Shown: positions 43,769 to 52,484, numbered from the stretch's first letter. The stretch: 64,000 nt of DNA from Treponema sp. UBA1226 (GCA_002309195.1 DBWY01000003.1:36135-100134); one strand, 5' to 3'. Notes: generated by a model from the letters alone, not told the origin. Translations and numbers: made by a program.

Positions 43769-45190
43769 TTAATCCAGAACAATCCAGTTTTTATATCCTA
43801 AAATACTTCCCCATACGGCTCGTATTTTATTTTCTTTTCCAAGTTCCTCAATCACAGGGATTTTCTCCCTGTCAGAAACCGCCACCTTAAAATCCGAAAA
43901 AACATCGCTTAATGCCTTTTCGCCGTTTTTAGCAGCCACACGGTCAGAAATCATCCTGCTTCTAAAACAGAACGGATAACTTATCCTATTAATAGAATAA
44001 ACTTCCTGACTTCTCGTTACAAATTGAATTTCTGCCTTTCCCCTGCAGTCTTTGTCATTACGAACATAAAGGGTTCCGTCATCAAATTCAACAAAACCAG
44101 GTTCTTCCATTATAGCAAAAAATCCCGATTCAGTCGCCTTTTTTTCAATTTTTTTTACAAAAAGCCTGTCCTTAGACGCATAAACTTCTATGCTGTTTTT
44201 GTTTATTTTTTGAGGCGGAATTCTATCAATTACCTTTTTTACAAACGAAAACGGAATACGCTCTCCTGTATTTACAATGTCAAAGGCCCGGTAAAGAAGA
44301 TTCTGCCTTAAACACACGTCGAGCGAATAAAAAACATCGGTTTTTATCCATACGCCGCCCGTACATTTATTCCATTTAATACCCTTGATGCTTTTTTCGA
44401 TAAAATCATTTTCGTACAAGGCTTTCTGCCTGCCGTTTATGAGAGCGCTTTTCCAGCCCGGATACGCTTCGTCAAAAACAGGAACAATGAGGTTACGGAT
44501 TCTGTTTCTAAGATAATCATTGCATTCATTAGTCGAATCTGTCCTCCATTTAATTCCAGAGATTTTTAAATAGCGTTCTATATCGGCACGACTTGTTTCT
44601 ATAAGCGGCCTTATATAAATTATATTTTTATCAACACGCTTTTCTGCAATTCCCGCGCGGGACAGATTTCCTGCGCCCTGCAAAAAACGCATCACAAGTG
44701 TTTCTAACTGATCATTCTGATTATGAGCCAGAGCAAAAAAAACTTTTCTTGTCTTTTCTTTTTCTGCAATATCTTCTGCAAATTTCTTAAAAACCTCATA
44801 ACGAAGGCAGCGCGCAGCGTCTTCTGTCCCGCGCTTTCTTTTTTCTGCAAGATCAGAAACTTCATTTTCTTTTAAATTAATTATCCTGCACTCAACTTTT
44901 ACATTTTTTGTACTTAAAGTCTTACAATAGTTTTTTACATATTCACAGTCACCGAGACTTTCTTCTTCTTTTCTGATGCGGTGATTTACGGTTACAACAT
45001 TTATTTTCTGAATCAGATTCTGTTTTTTATTCTGTTCAGCTAAAGCAGAAACAATACTTGTCAAAAGACAGATAGAGTCTGCGCCCCCAGAAACTCCAAG
45101 ACACAAAGCGTTACCTGTCTTAAAGCCGAAGCTTTTGATTTTTTCGAGAACATTTAAATTAAAATCTTTTACAAAATCTTCGTCACTCAT
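43769..45190 (-). CDS. tilS: tRNA(Ile)-lysidine synthase
   Basis: A 473-residue enzyme that attaches lysine to C34 of the CAU-anticodon tRNA-Ile, so that it reads AUA. The ATP-binding PP-loop is CLGVSGGADS (about 30-39), followed by HNQNDQLETLVMRFLQGAGN and RPLIETSRADIERYL. The C-terminal TilS-type domain is less conserved. It is an essential decoding enzyme. A weak CAGG precedes the ATG, and the rplY terminator ends just upstream. Confidence 0.95.
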   Translation of the reverse strand: MSDEDFVKDFNLNVLEKIKSFGFKTGNALCLGVSGGADSICLLTSIVSALAEQNKKQNLIQKINVVTVNHRIRKEEESLGDCEYVKNYCKTLSTKNVKVECRIINLKENEVSDLAEKRKRGTEDAARCLRYEVFKKFAEDIAEKEKTRKVFFALAHNQNDQLETLVMRFLQGAGNLSRAGIAEKRVDKNIIYIRPLIETSRADIERYLKISGIKWRTDSTNECNDYLRNRIRNLIVPVFDEAYPGWKSALINGRQKALYENDFIEKSIKGIKWNKCTGGVWIKTDVFYSLDVCLRQNLLYRAFDIVNTGERIPFSFVKKVIDRIPPQKINKNSIEVYASKDRLFVKKIEKKATESGFFAIMEEPGFVEFDDGTLYVRNDKDCRGKAEIQFVTRSQEVYSINRISYPFCFRSRMISDRVAAKNGEKALSDVFSDFKVAVSDREKIPVIEELGKENKIRAVWGSILGYKNWIVLD

Positions 45191-45203
45191 AAAATGCCTG
45201 TGA

Positions 45204-45249
45204 TAAAAAAAATAGTCATTGCAGGAAGAAACCTCCCGTAATGACTATT
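45204..45249 (-). terminator. Rho-independent terminator downstream of rplY
   Basis: An 18-bp stem (45232-45249 with 45211-45228) with one mismatch and two wobbles, followed by a run of T on the minus strand. It separates the ispE-spoVG-tRNA-rplY group from tilS. Confidence 0.9.
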
Positions 45250-45275
45250 ATTCTCATTTTACCTTAAGCTAAAAA

Positions 45276-45827
45276 TTAGCGGCCTGCAGAGATGCTTACA
45301 AGTGAAGTTTCTGCTGGAGTAAGGATTGTAACACCGTTTCCGAGGTTCATATCTTTTACGCAGAGTTTTTCACCGATGTTGATTTTAGAAATATCGAGTA
45401 CGATTCTTTCTGGTACATCACCTGGTTTTGCTTTGATTGTAACTTCTGGTACGTGTTTAAGGAGGAATCCACCCTTAAGAACACCTGCTGGAGTTCCAGA
45501 GTAAAGAAGCTTCATCTTAAGAACGATTTCTTTGTCTGCAGCTGGTTCCCAGAAATCTGCATGAAGAACTTTGTCTTCGCGGATGTTGTATTCAACATCT
45601 TTGATGAATACGTTGTGAGCTGCTCCATCAACATTTAATGTGAGCATTGTTGTTGCTGTGATTGTTCTCCAGACTTTGTTAAATTCTGTAGAATCAACAT
45701 CTACCATTGTTGATTTACCTTCTGAATTGTAAACAACGGCAGGAATGCGGCCTGCTGCTCTTAAAAGTTTTGCAGCCTTTTTGCCTGTGTCTTTACGGCT
45801 TTTTGCCTCAAGAGTTACTTTGTCCAT
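45276..45827 (-). CDS. rplY: Ribosomal protein L25, CTC form
   Basis: A 183-residue bL25 of the long (general stress protein CTC) form. The N-terminal L25 domain (about 1-90; KSRKDTGKKAAKLLRAAGRIPAVVY) binds 5S rRNA. The C-terminal TL5-like beta domain (about 95-183) has VPERIVLDISKINIGEKLCVKDM. AGGAGA lies upstream of the ATG. It follows tRNA-Gln on the same strand and is closed by a strong terminator. Confidence 0.95.
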   Translation of the reverse strand: MDKVTLEAKSRKDTGKKAAKLLRAAGRIPAVVYNSEGKSTMVDVDSTEFNKVWRTITATTMLTLNVDGAAHNVFIKDVEYNIREDKVLHADFWEPAADKEIVLKMKLLYSGTPAGVLKGGFLLKHVPEVTIKAKPGDVPERIVLDISKINIGEKLCVKDMNLGNGVTILTPAETSLVSISAGR

Positions 45828-45950
45828 AATTGGATCTCCTGAAAATAATTTTATTTAAGGAAACGCCCGCAGAAATTGCGAAAAAGAATAGATAAAAAAT
45901 TGTTTACCATACACCCCATCGTTCATCACGCCAGAGCTTTCCATTAAATG

Positions 45951-46023
45951 CTGGGACGACAGGATTCGAACCTGTGGAATACCGGCACCAAAAGCCGGGG
46001 GCTTACCGCTTGCCGACGTCCCA
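45951..46023 (-). tRNA. tRNA-Gln (anticodon TTG)
   Basis: A 73-nt cloverleaf on the minus strand. Acceptor TGGGACG pairs with CGTCCCA. The D arm is GGC...GCC, the anticodon stem CCGGC/GCCGG with loop TTTTGGT (anticodon TTG) and the T arm ACAGG-TTCGAAT-CCTGT. CCA is not encoded. It lies 42 bp downstream of spoVG and about 120 bp upstream of rplY, possibly on one transcript. Confidence 0.95.
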
Positions 46024-46065
46024 AAATATCAAAGCCATATTAACAGAATAAAAGACTTTTGTCTA

Positions 46066-46347
46066 TTATTCTGCCTCTCCAGTAGCTTCGATTACATGGC
46101 CGGCATTATATTCATCGAGAATTTTATTCTGTAATTCAGTTCTGAATTCTGGACTGATAGGGTGAGCAACATCTTTGTATTCTCCGGTAGATGTTTTTTT
46201 GCTTGGCATGGCAATAAAAAGACCATCCTTGCCTTCGATAATCTTAACATTGTGAACAACAAAGCAGTTGTCAAATGTTACTGTAACATAAGCCTTGAGC
46301 TTTCCCTCTGATGTTACTTTACGGATACGTAATTCTGTGATTTGCAT
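46066..46347 (-). CDS. spoVG: SpoVG RNA-binding regulator
   Basis: A 93-residue member of the SpoVG family, a nucleic-acid-binding regulator in spirochaetes and firmicutes. The sequence MQITELRIRKVTSEGKLKAYVTVTFDNCFVVHNVKII is classic, as is FIAMPSKK. Start 46347 has AAGGAGG eight bases upstream. It begins 11 nt after the ispE stop, the common ispE-spoVG pair. In Borrelia the protein binds DNA and RNA; here a regulatory role is assumed from family. Confidence 0.96.
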   Translation of the reverse strand: MQITELRIRKVTSEGKLKAYVTVTFDNCFVVHNVKIIEGKDGLFIAMPSKKTSTGEYKDVAHPISPEFRTELQNKILDEYNAGHVIEATGEAE

Positions 46348-46357
46348 GTATTCCTCC

Positions 46358-47224
46358 TTAAACGCAGTAGCAAACATTCCAGGAACCAGACAACGTATTT
46401 CGGGCTTTTATTGCGTCTTCTGCTGTTGCAAAAAGTCCAAACACAGTAGAACCTGAGCCTGACATATCTGTATACAGGGCACCACTTTTCTTTAGAGCTA
46501 AGATAGCCTGCTCTATTACCGGATACTTTCCCGCTATGACTTTAGTAAAGGTATTTACAAAATTCCACCTGGAAACCTCTCCGTTGTAAATACCCTCTAA
46601 ATCTGCCAAGGCAGGATAATCCAATTTATCTCCAGATTCATAGAACTTATCAACAAGGTCATACGCCTCCTTTGTAGAACTATGAACCCCGGGAAACAGC
46701 AATAAATAATGTAAATCTTTCCTGCGCTGAATTTTCTCAACAAATTCACCGCGACCCGTAACAATTGCAGCTCCCTCACCGCTTTTATCACAGTTAACGA
46801 AAAAAAATACATCACTTCCAACCATGGATGCAATTAAATTTAATTGTTCCCGGTCAAGTGTTACTCGGCATAACAAGCAAAGTGCATTTAAAAAGGCTGC
46901 AGCATCACTGGAGCCTCCTCCAAGCCCTCCACCCGAAGGAATCTTCTTTCTGATGCTTACTTTTAGCCCCGGCAAATCTTCATTTACCAGTTTTTTAAAG
47001 GCATCGTATGTTAAAGTAATCGTATTCTGCTCCGGCAGCTTGAACAAGTCGCATTCTACCGTACAGGTATTCTTTTTACCCTCAGGTTTTACGATTATCT
47101 CGTCTGCAAACCCTATGGTAGAAAAAATACTTTCGATTTCATGAAATCCATCCTGCCGCTTTGGTAAAACTTTTAAACCAAGATTTATTTTTGCGGGCGC
47201 GGCAACACAAATTTCGTCTAACAT
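46358..47224 (-). CDS. ispE: 4-diphosphocytidyl-2-C-methyl-D-erythritol kinase
   Basis: A 288-residue GHMP kinase of the non-mevalonate isoprenoid pathway. The ATP-binding motif is PSGGGLGGGSSDAAAFLNAL (about 94-113). The N-terminal APAKINLGLKVLPKRQDGFHEIESI and the C-terminal DMSGSGSTVFGLF complete the family signature. It supplies precursors for the prenyl synthase at 28946. The ATG is 6 nt after a consensus TTGACA-18-TATAAT promoter and has no Shine-Dalgarno, so it is the strongest leaderless candidate. Confidence 0.96.
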   Translation of the reverse strand: MLDEICVAAPAKINLGLKVLPKRQDGFHEIESIFSTIGFADEIIVKPEGKKNTCTVECDLFKLPEQNTITLTYDAFKKLVNEDLPGLKVSIRKKIPSGGGLGGGSSDAAAFLNALCLLCRVTLDREQLNLIASMVGSDVFFFVNCDKSGEGAAIVTGRGEFVEKIQRRKDLHYLLLFPGVHSSTKEAYDLVDKFYESGDKLDYPALADLEGIYNGEVSRWNFVNTFTKVIAGKYPVIEQAILALKKSGALYTDMSGSGSTVFGLFATAEDAIKARNTLSGSWNVCYCV

Positions 47225-47230
47225 AGGTTA

Positions 47231-47260
47231 ATTATACTCTTACTTCTTTTCTGTTGTCAA
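47231..47260 (-). promoter_or_regulatory. ispE promoter, consensus boxes, predicted leaderless
   Basis: Perfect TTGACA (47260-47255), an 18-nt spacer, and perfect TATAAT (47236-47231), then only 6 nt to the ATG. Transcription should begin at the start codon. No Shine-Dalgarno can fit. Confidence 0.75.
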
Positions 47261-47283
47261 TTTTTTTCTATAAATATAAATAG

Positions 47284-47310
47284 TTGAATAATAAGCGCCC
47301 GGAGTATAAT
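47284..47310 (+). promoter_or_regulatory. Possible promoter of the acidic small ORF
   Basis: TTGAAT (47284-47289), a short 15-nt spacer and TATAAT (47305-47310), then 8 nt to ATG 47319. The spacer is suboptimal, so activity is uncertain. Confidence 0.4.
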
Positions 47311-47318
47311 ATATAACC

Positions 47319-47537
47319 ATGCTACCCCCAGACAATCTTTTATCACTTACCGGACTTGGCAGTATCGTGTTTTCTTATTCTGATGAATACAGTGATGAGA
47401 ATTTAAGCAGCAGCGAAATCGCCGATGATTTTGAAAGCGCAGAAACAGATGACGATTTCGCAGATTTTGATGATGACGAGGATTTGTACGGCGATTACGA
47501 CAGTGATGAAGATTCTTCGCTTGATCTTCCCTTATAA
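47319..47537 (+). CDS. Putative acidic 72-residue protein
   Basis: An open frame of 72 codons coding for an extremely acidic, Asp/Ser-rich protein with DDDFADFDDDEDLYGDYDSDED near the C-terminus and a hydrophobic start. It has no Shine-Dalgarno but has a TATAAT box 8 nt upstream of the ATG. Its last 43 nt overlap the 3' end of rsfS on the opposite strand. The 270-bp interval holds no other gene. It may be a real leaderless small gene, or an open frame by chance. No family recognised. Confidence 0.4.
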   Translation: MLPPDNLLSLTGLGSIVFSYSDEYSDENLSSSEIADDFESAETDDDFADFDDDEDLYGDYDSDEDSSLDLPL

Positions 47538-47878
47538 TCAAGTTTTCTTCCGTTATGCCAGAGTTTTTCGAGATCGTAAAAATCACGAGCCTGTTTTGAC
47601 ATAAGGTGAACAACTATATTTCCAAGGTCAATCAAATTCCAGTCGTCTCCATCAGGAGATTTTCTGTTTGTAAGATGAATCTCTAAATCATTTTCTTTTA
47701 TGTATTCTTTTACCTGGCGGTACAAACCCTGCCAGTGAGCACTACTGTTTACTGTTACGATTACAAAATAATCTGTCCAGCTGTTTAATTCAGAAATATC
47801 AAGAACAACGACATCATTTCCCTTGCCGTCTTCCATAAGCTGTGCAATTTCCAATGCTTTATCTTCTGTAGTTTTCAT
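47495..47878 (-). CDS. rsfS: Ribosomal silencing factor RsfS
   Basis: A 127-residue Iojap-family protein that binds ribosomal protein L14 and prevents subunit joining in starvation. The family core VVVLDISELNSWTDYFVIVTVNSSAHWQGL and DWNLIDLGNIVVHLMSKQARDFYDLEKLWHNGR is clear. AAGGA lies upstream. It is the last gene of the rplU-to-rsfS operon. The C-terminus extends into a Ser/Glu-rich tail overlapping the acidic ORF on the plus strand. Confidence 0.95.
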   Translation of the reverse strand: MKTTEDKALEIAQLMEDGKGNDVVVLDISELNSWTDYFVIVTVNSSAHWQGLYRQVKEYIKENDLEIHLTNRKSPDGDDWNLIDLGNIVVHLMSKQARDFYDLEKLWHNGRKLDYKGRSSEESSSLS

Positions 47879-47891
47879 TTATCTTTTTTCC

Positions 47892-49091
47892 TTATTTCTT
47901 GTTGTGAACCCAGCGGCCGTCAAAGTTTCTTCCGAGAACAAGAGTAAAGTCAACGTTACTTACGTTCTCTTCATCTCCTTCTTTGATAGCCTCTTCCTCG
48001 ATTTTAGTACAGTGAATAAATTCTCCTATACCCTTTGCTACTTCAGGCTGACCGATATGATCAATGATGTAAGTTTCTTCTATTTCATCGTCGGTTTTTG
48101 CATTAGCGATATCAAGAACTTCGAACGCAGCCCCCTGGAGCAGAATCTGAGTATTATGCGCAAGCCCCTGAATCTTTGTTCCATTTAAAATACGGATTAT
48201 ATAAGGACGAGCATTTGCCGTTCCAGAAGGAGATACAATCGAGTTGATTGCCTTCTTTACGACGTCCTTTATATATTCACCGTTTCTGTAAGGCATGAGT
48301 AAAGTTTTTCCGTCTACCTTATCGTTGTAGCCAGTTACAGAAATATATTCAAACCTTTCGGTATCTACCTGCGAAATGTATGTAAGAAGTTCAAAAAGAT
48401 CTTTCGGCTTTCCATTAAAAGAAAGACGAGAAGAAATTTCATTAAAGTTTTTCTTTGTCAAAAATGTATTTGCATTTAACTTTAACGCAGAAAAAAATGC
48501 AACGACTGCATCCTGTCTTCTTTCCTGAATCTGTTTATCACTTTCATCTTCGTCAAAATATGTTATGAACGTTCTTATCTTATCACCATCTAAAGTAACT
48601 CTTCCACTAGGTAAAAGCCATTTCTCACCAGTCGGAGATTCTTTATCAACCGGAGACGGAATAAAAATTTCAAGACCGCCAAGAAGATCTGTAAGCTCGA
48701 TAAATTTCTTTACCGACACAGTTATATAAAACGGAATTTCTGTATTAACAAGATCAGAAATTTCTTCGCAGTATTTTTCTACACCAAGTTCAGAATAAAC
48801 AGCATCGATACGGTCAACACGGTCAATCGAACTGTGAAGTCCCCCGGTATTTCCAGGAATATTTGCAAGAACACCTTTACCCGTTACAGGATAATAAATT
48901 AAAACATCCGTAAACAGAGCCTGATTTTTATCTTCGAGAACAAACAGAACTTTAATTACAGGATCCTGTTTAAGATTTTCTTTTACCGTATCCTGTTTTA
49001 CAGAAAGCACAATTACAGTAACAACTGCCGCAACAATTGCAAAAATCAAAATGATAAGAATTATACTTTTCTGGTCACTCTTTGTTCTCAT
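47892..49091 (-). CDS. LytR/CpsA/Psr-family protein with C-terminal LytR_C domain
   Basis: A 399-residue membrane-anchored protein with one N-terminal helix (about 9-31). The LCP-like domain (about 45-285) contains TDVLIYYPVTGKGVLANIPGNTGG and LLGGLEIFIPSP. A C-terminal LytR_C domain (about 295-350) has RPYIIRILNGTKIQGLAHNTQILL. LCP enzymes attach glycopolymers to peptidoglycan using polyprenyl phosphate. The canonical Arg-rich catalytic pattern is only partly conserved, so the substrate may differ. It is conserved next to rsfS and yqeK in many bacteria. Confidence 0.88.
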   Translation of the reverse strand: MRTKSDQKSIILIILIFAIVAAVVTVIVLSVKQDTVKENLKQDPVIKVLFVLEDKNQALFTDVLIYYPVTGKGVLANIPGNTGGLHSSIDRVDRIDAVYSELGVEKYCEEISDLVNTEIPFYITVSVKKFIELTDLLGGLEIFIPSPVDKESPTGEKWLLPSGRVTLDGDKIRTFITYFDEDESDKQIQERRQDAVVAFFSALKLNANTFLTKKNFNEISSRLSFNGKPKDLFELLTYISQVDTERFEYISVTGYNDKVDGKTLLMPYRNGEYIKDVVKKAINSIVSPSGTANARPYIIRILNGTKIQGLAHNTQILLQGAAFEVLDIANAKTDDEIEETYIIDHIGQPEVAKGIGEFIHCTKIEEEAIKEGDEENVSNVDFTLVLGRNFDGRWVHNKK

Positions 49092-49118
49092 TTTTTCCCC
49101 TTTAGCAAAATTTTACAT

Positions 49119-49724
49119 TCACTTTATGTTTTTTTCAAGTTCTTTCATAAAACTAAATGTAAGCGGATGCACCCTTTTCCCTTTTTTTGCAAGATAATCA
49201 AGGTTTTCCTTTAAAACCGTATACACCATTTCATCAAGACTAAGCTTCATGAGGCGGTCAGTATATTCTTTGGTAACATGGTCACGCCCCGGTTCAATCT
49301 TATCTGCAACATAAAGAATCTTTGCAAGCGTACAGAGATTTTCGCCTCCGAAAGTATGGTTTGCAATCGCTTCTATTATATCCTTGTCGTCTACGCCAAA
49401 ATCCTGTCTGATTTTTACGGCAGCTGCCCTTCCATGAAGAAGTGAAGGTTTTTCCTTTTCTATCGGCGAAATGGGTTTATTATCCTTTGATGCAAAAGAA
49501 ATCAAAAGACTGTCATCCATTTTTTTACACATGTCATGTGCAATGCCGCAAAGATAACCCTTTTTCGGGTCAATTCCGTTTTTCTTACAGAGCTTTTCAC
49601 ACATTTGAGCAGTTCTAACGCTGTGTTCATAACGGCTTTCGTTTACCGCAGCCATCGTATATTTTCTTATATCTTCTATTATCTTGTCGTAATCCAATTT
49701 GCCAAAACTATCCGTTGTATCCAT
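49119..49724 (-). CDS. yqeK: HD-domain bis(5'-nucleosyl)-tetraphosphatase YqeK
   Basis: A 201-residue HD-superfamily hydrolase that cleaves diadenosine tetraphosphate. The first HD residues are in YEHSVRTAQMCEKL (His) and GIAHDMCKK (His-Asp), with a later SLLHGRAAAVK and ANHTFGG. It overlaps nadD by 17 nt, the standard nadD-yqeK arrangement. No Shine-Dalgarno is seen, consistent with coupling. Confidence 0.93.
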   Translation of the reverse strand: MDTTDSFGKLDYDKIIEDIRKYTMAAVNESRYEHSVRTAQMCEKLCKKNGIDPKKGYLCGIAHDMCKKMDDSLLISFASKDNKPISPIEKEKPSLLHGRAAAVKIRQDFGVDDKDIIEAIANHTFGGENLCTLAKILYVADKIEPGRDHVTKEYTDRLMKLSLDEMVYTVLKENLDYLAKKGKRVHPLTFSFMKELEKNIK

Positions 49725-50376
49725 ATAATTTGTTTTCTATAATATAATCATAAACAGCCTGAGGAACAAGATACCTCCATCCGGCACCTTTTGCGATACG
49801 CGCCCTTATTTCTGTTGATGACACAGGTAAAATTAAATTTTTAAGCGGAATATAATTAAAAGGAAACTGCGAAAATATTTTAAGATATTCACTGCTGTTA
49901 AAACCGCCGGTGTATTCTCCGGTATTCTCATTCTCAAAACCGTCTGTATCAACAGAAATAGCTTTCTGTCTCTGTGCAATTATAATATCAGTAATTTCTG
50001 CAAGTTCCGAAGCACCCTTCCACTTGTTAAACTCAAACGCATTTTCCTGGCCCATGATAAGACCAAATTTTCCGTCAAGCTCGCCCTTATATTTTTCTAT
50101 AAGCGTGTGAACAGTATCAATCGTGTACGAAACTCCACCACGATCAACCTCACATGTCTCTGCTACAAAACGACTGTCACTTTTAAAAGTATTCTTTAAC
50201 ATTGCAACACGGTTTTCTGCAGATTCTACATGAAGCATTTTTTTGTGAGGCGGAATAAAAGTAGGAACAAAAAGTACTTTGTCATAACCAAGTGTCCTGC
50301 AGACATCATCTGCAAGCGCAATATGTCCTATGTGAACAGGATTAAAAGTTCCGCCAAAAATTGCAATCTTCATCAT
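49708..50376 (-). CDS. nadD: Nicotinate-nucleotide adenylyltransferase
   Basis: A 222-residue enzyme of NAD synthesis that adenylates nicotinate mononucleotide. It has the nucleotidyltransferase GGTFNPVHIGH motif at the N-terminus, FVPTFIPPHK, and the C-terminal VSSTEIRARI. A modest insertion around DTDGFENENTGEYTGGFNSSEY (about 145-167) is longer than in most NadD proteins. The start overlaps the obg stop by 4 nt. Confidence 0.95.
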   Translation of the reverse strand: MMKIAIFGGTFNPVHIGHIALADDVCRTLGYDKVLFVPTFIPPHKKMLHVESAENRVAMLKNTFKSDSRFVAETCEVDRGGVSYTIDTVHTLIEKYKGELDGKFGLIMGQENAFEFNKWKGASELAEITDIIIAQRQKAISVDTDGFENENTGEYTGGFNSSEYLKIFSQFPFNYIPLKNLILPVSSTEIRARIAKGAGWRYLVPQAVYDYIIENKLYGYNG

Positions 50377-51500
50377 ACATCACCCGGATACTGAACTTCC
50401 ATATCATCATCTATTTCTTCTCTCTCTTTCATAAAGTCGCTTTTTTCCGGAGCATCCTTTTTAGAAAGAGTCATCGTCGCCGCACCGCTACTTTCAAGTT
50501 TGTCGACGAGTTCAATTACTGCATTTCTTGTTGCGCCAAGCCCCTTGTTCATAAGAACAGAAACTGCAAGCACAACAGTATCACTTTCTTTTTTCTGTAT
50601 TGCTTTCTTTACTTCTTCTGCGCGTTCTTCGCAGCCTTCAACATCAATCTTGTTACAAAGCACAATGCGGGGCTTGGCGAAAAGTTCTTCAGAGAAAGAT
50701 TTTAATTCGTTACATAAAGTTTCGTACGCACTAAGATAATTTTCGTCCGAAACATCAATCATAAAAATAAGACACGCGGTGCGGCTTATGTGTTTTAAAA
50801 ATCTTATTCCAAGACCGGCACCCTGTGATGCACCTTCTATGATTCCCGGAATATCTGCGATGATGATATCGCGGTCCTTGTCGGCATTTAAAACTCCGAG
50901 GTTAGGAATCTTTGTCGTAAAAGGATAAGGTGCAATCTTAGGTCGCGCATTTGTAAAAGCTGTTAAAAGAGAAGATTTACCTGCATTAGGAAAACCTACA
51001 AGCCCTACATCTGCCATTATACTAAGTTCAACTCTAAGCTTTCTTGTTTCGCCTAAAGTACCCTTGTGTGCATAACGAGGCGCCTGATTTGTAGAAGATT
51101 TAAAGTGAACGTTACCCCAGCCACCTTTACCACCTTTTAAAAATACAAACTGTTCATCTTCGCTCTGAGTCGTAAATTCGTAAATGAGTTCTCCAGTATC
51201 AGGATCGCGGAGTGTTGTTCCAGGCGGAACGGGAATAATTTTATCCTCACCGTTTTTTCCGTACTTATTCCAGCTCTGACCGTCAGAACCGTTTCTTGCT
51301 TTAATGATAGGATGAAAACGCAGATGAGCAAGTGTCCTTAAATTTTTCTTAACGACAAAAATAATGTCACCGCCGTCGCCGCCATCACCACCTGATGGTC
51401 CACCGTTCGGAACATATTTTTCCCGCCTGAATGAGATACAGCCGTTTCCGCCTTTACCGCTTGTTACTTCGATTAATGCTTCGTCTGCAAAACCTATCAT
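50373..51500 (-). CDS. obg: Obg-family GTPase (ObgE/CgtA)
   Basis: A 375-residue ribosome-associated GTPase. It has an N-terminal glycine-rich Obg fold (about 1-158), then the GTPase domain with G1 GFPNAGKSSLL, G3 DIPGIIEGA and G4 NKID. The C-terminal tail (about 335-375) is acidic and replaces the OCT domain of some relatives. It is involved in late 50S assembly and stress. GAGG lies upstream. It follows a terminator that sits after rpmA, so a part of transcripts probably read through. Confidence 0.96.
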   Translation of the reverse strand: MIGFADEALIEVTSGKGGNGCISFRREKYVPNGGPSGGDGGDGGDIIFVVKKNLRTLAHLRFHPIIKARNGSDGQSWNKYGKNGEDKIIPVPPGTTLRDPDTGELIYEFTTQSEDEQFVFLKGGKGGWGNVHFKSSTNQAPRYAHKGTLGETRKLRVELSIMADVGLVGFPNAGKSSLLTAFTNARPKIAPYPFTTKIPNLGVLNADKDRDIIIADIPGIIEGASQGAGLGIRFLKHISRTACLIFMIDVSDENYLSAYETLCNELKSFSEELFAKPRIVLCNKIDVEGCEERAEEVKKAIQKKESDTVVLAVSVLMNKGLGATRNAVIELVDKLESSGAATMTLSKKDAPEKSDFMKEREEIDDDMEVQYPGDV

Positions 51501-51513
51501 AAAATTACCTCGT

Positions 51514-51548
51514 AAAAAAAATACCCGGCAAGCAAACTACCGGGCATT
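51514..51548 (-). terminator. Hairpin terminator between rpmA and obg
   Basis: A 9-bp stem (51540-51548 with 51520-51528, one wobble) with T-tract on the minus strand. It probably attenuates transcription so that ribosomal proteins exceed the downstream enzymes. Confidence 0.75.
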
Positions 51549-51572
51549 CAATAAAAAAACACAGATTAAAAA

Positions 51573-51830
51573 TTAAGCCTTAACAGGAGTTACAGAAATA
51601 ACTTTTCTGTTCTTGCGTTCAGCATAAACAACTTTTCCGTCTGCTGTAGCAAAAAGGCTGTCATCTCCAGCTTTCTGTACATTGTTTCCCGGATGAAAAT
51701 GTGTTCCACGCTGTCTAACAATGATAGAACCTGCTGTTACGCTTTCTCCGGCATATTTTTTAACGCCAAGGTGTTTTGGATTAGAATCGCGTCCGTTTTT
51801 TGCACCGCTTCCGCCTCTAGTTCTTCCCAT
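51573..51830 (-). CDS. rpmA: Ribosomal protein L27
   Basis: An 85-residue bL27 located near the peptidyl transferase centre. The start [17 protein letters not shown] and the central [15 protein letters not shown] are typical. GGAGG lies six bases upstream of this ATG, so there is no room for the N-terminal extension (ending in a short cleavage motif) seen in Firmicute L27. A Prp protease gene is immediately upstream. Confidence 0.97.
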   Translation of the reverse strand: MGRTRGGSGAKNGRDSNPKHLGVKKYAGESVTAGSIIVRQRGTHFHPGNNVQKAGDDSLFATADGKVVYAERKNRKVISVTPVKA

Positions 51831-51831
51831 A

Positions 51832-52173
51832 TTAATCCTCCAACTTTAATTCAAAAGTTACATTTTTCGGAAACTCTTTTGAAAGGGAATCAAAACCTTC
51901 TTTCAAAAAATCCCCTATAGTCGAAATCCGCTCTTTAAGGAGAGGATCGGACTTCTGTGCTCCTGCAGTAAAACTCAAATATCCTCTGCAGGAAGTATCT
52001 GTTTCTAATTTAATTCCGCCTGTACTAAGAAAAACTTCGATTGCAGTGCGCATTAAAATTGTAACTGCACTGCAGACAATGTCTTTTCCCTTTTCGGCAA
52101 AACCGGCATGTCCAGAAGCTTTACACTCCAGAGAACTGCCGTCCTTTGCCTTAACAAGCAGAATCTCCGTCAT
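51832..52173 (-). CDS. prp: Ribosomal-processing cysteine protease Prp
   Basis: A 113-residue protein with the Prp pattern [20 protein letters not shown]. Catalytic His22 and Cys34 match the positions known for Staphylococcus Prp, which removes an N-terminal extension from L27. It lies between rplU and rpmA, overlapping rplU by 1 nt. The neighbouring L27 lacks such an extension, so the substrate is unclear. Confidence 0.9.
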   Translation of the reverse strand: MTEILLVKAKDGSSLECKASGHAGFAEKGKDIVCSAVTILMRTAIEVFLSTGGIKLETDTSCRGYLSFTAGAQKSDPLLKERISTIGDFLKEGFDSLSKEFPKNVTFELKLED

Positions 52174-52484
52174 TAGCCTACGATTTCTTCTACACGTACG
52201 TTAGTATACTGCTGTCTGTGACCGATTGTACGGTGGTAATCTTTCTTGCTCTTGTATTTGAAAACAAGAACTTTTTTATCCTTGAATGAATCTTCAACTA
52301 CAACAGAAACTTTTGCACCTTTTACATATGGTGCTCCAACAGAAACTTTGTCTCCGTCACTTACGAGAAGAACAGAATCGATGTCGATTTTTGCACCTTT
52401 TTCTGCGTCAATCTTGTCAACCTGAAGAAGTGCGCCTTTTTCTGCTTTATACTGTTTTCCCTTATATTCAACAAGTGCGTACAT
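52173..52484 (-). CDS. rplU: Ribosomal protein L21
   Basis: A 103-residue bL21 of the 50S subunit. The sequence MYALVEYKGKQYKAEKGALLQVDKI is characteristic, and it ends with the basic KSKKDYHRTIGHRQQYTNVRVEEI block. The start at 52484 has GAGG six bases upstream. First gene of the rplU-prp-rpmA-obg-nadD-yqeK-lcp-rsfS operon. The leader is about 80 nt long, which could hold an autoregulatory element. Confidence 0.96.
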   Translation of the reverse strand: MYALVEYKGKQYKAEKGALLQVDKIDAEKGAKIDIDSVLLVSDGDKVSVGAPYVKGAKVSVVVEDSFKDKKVLVFKYKSKKDYHRTIGHRQQYTNVRVEEIVG

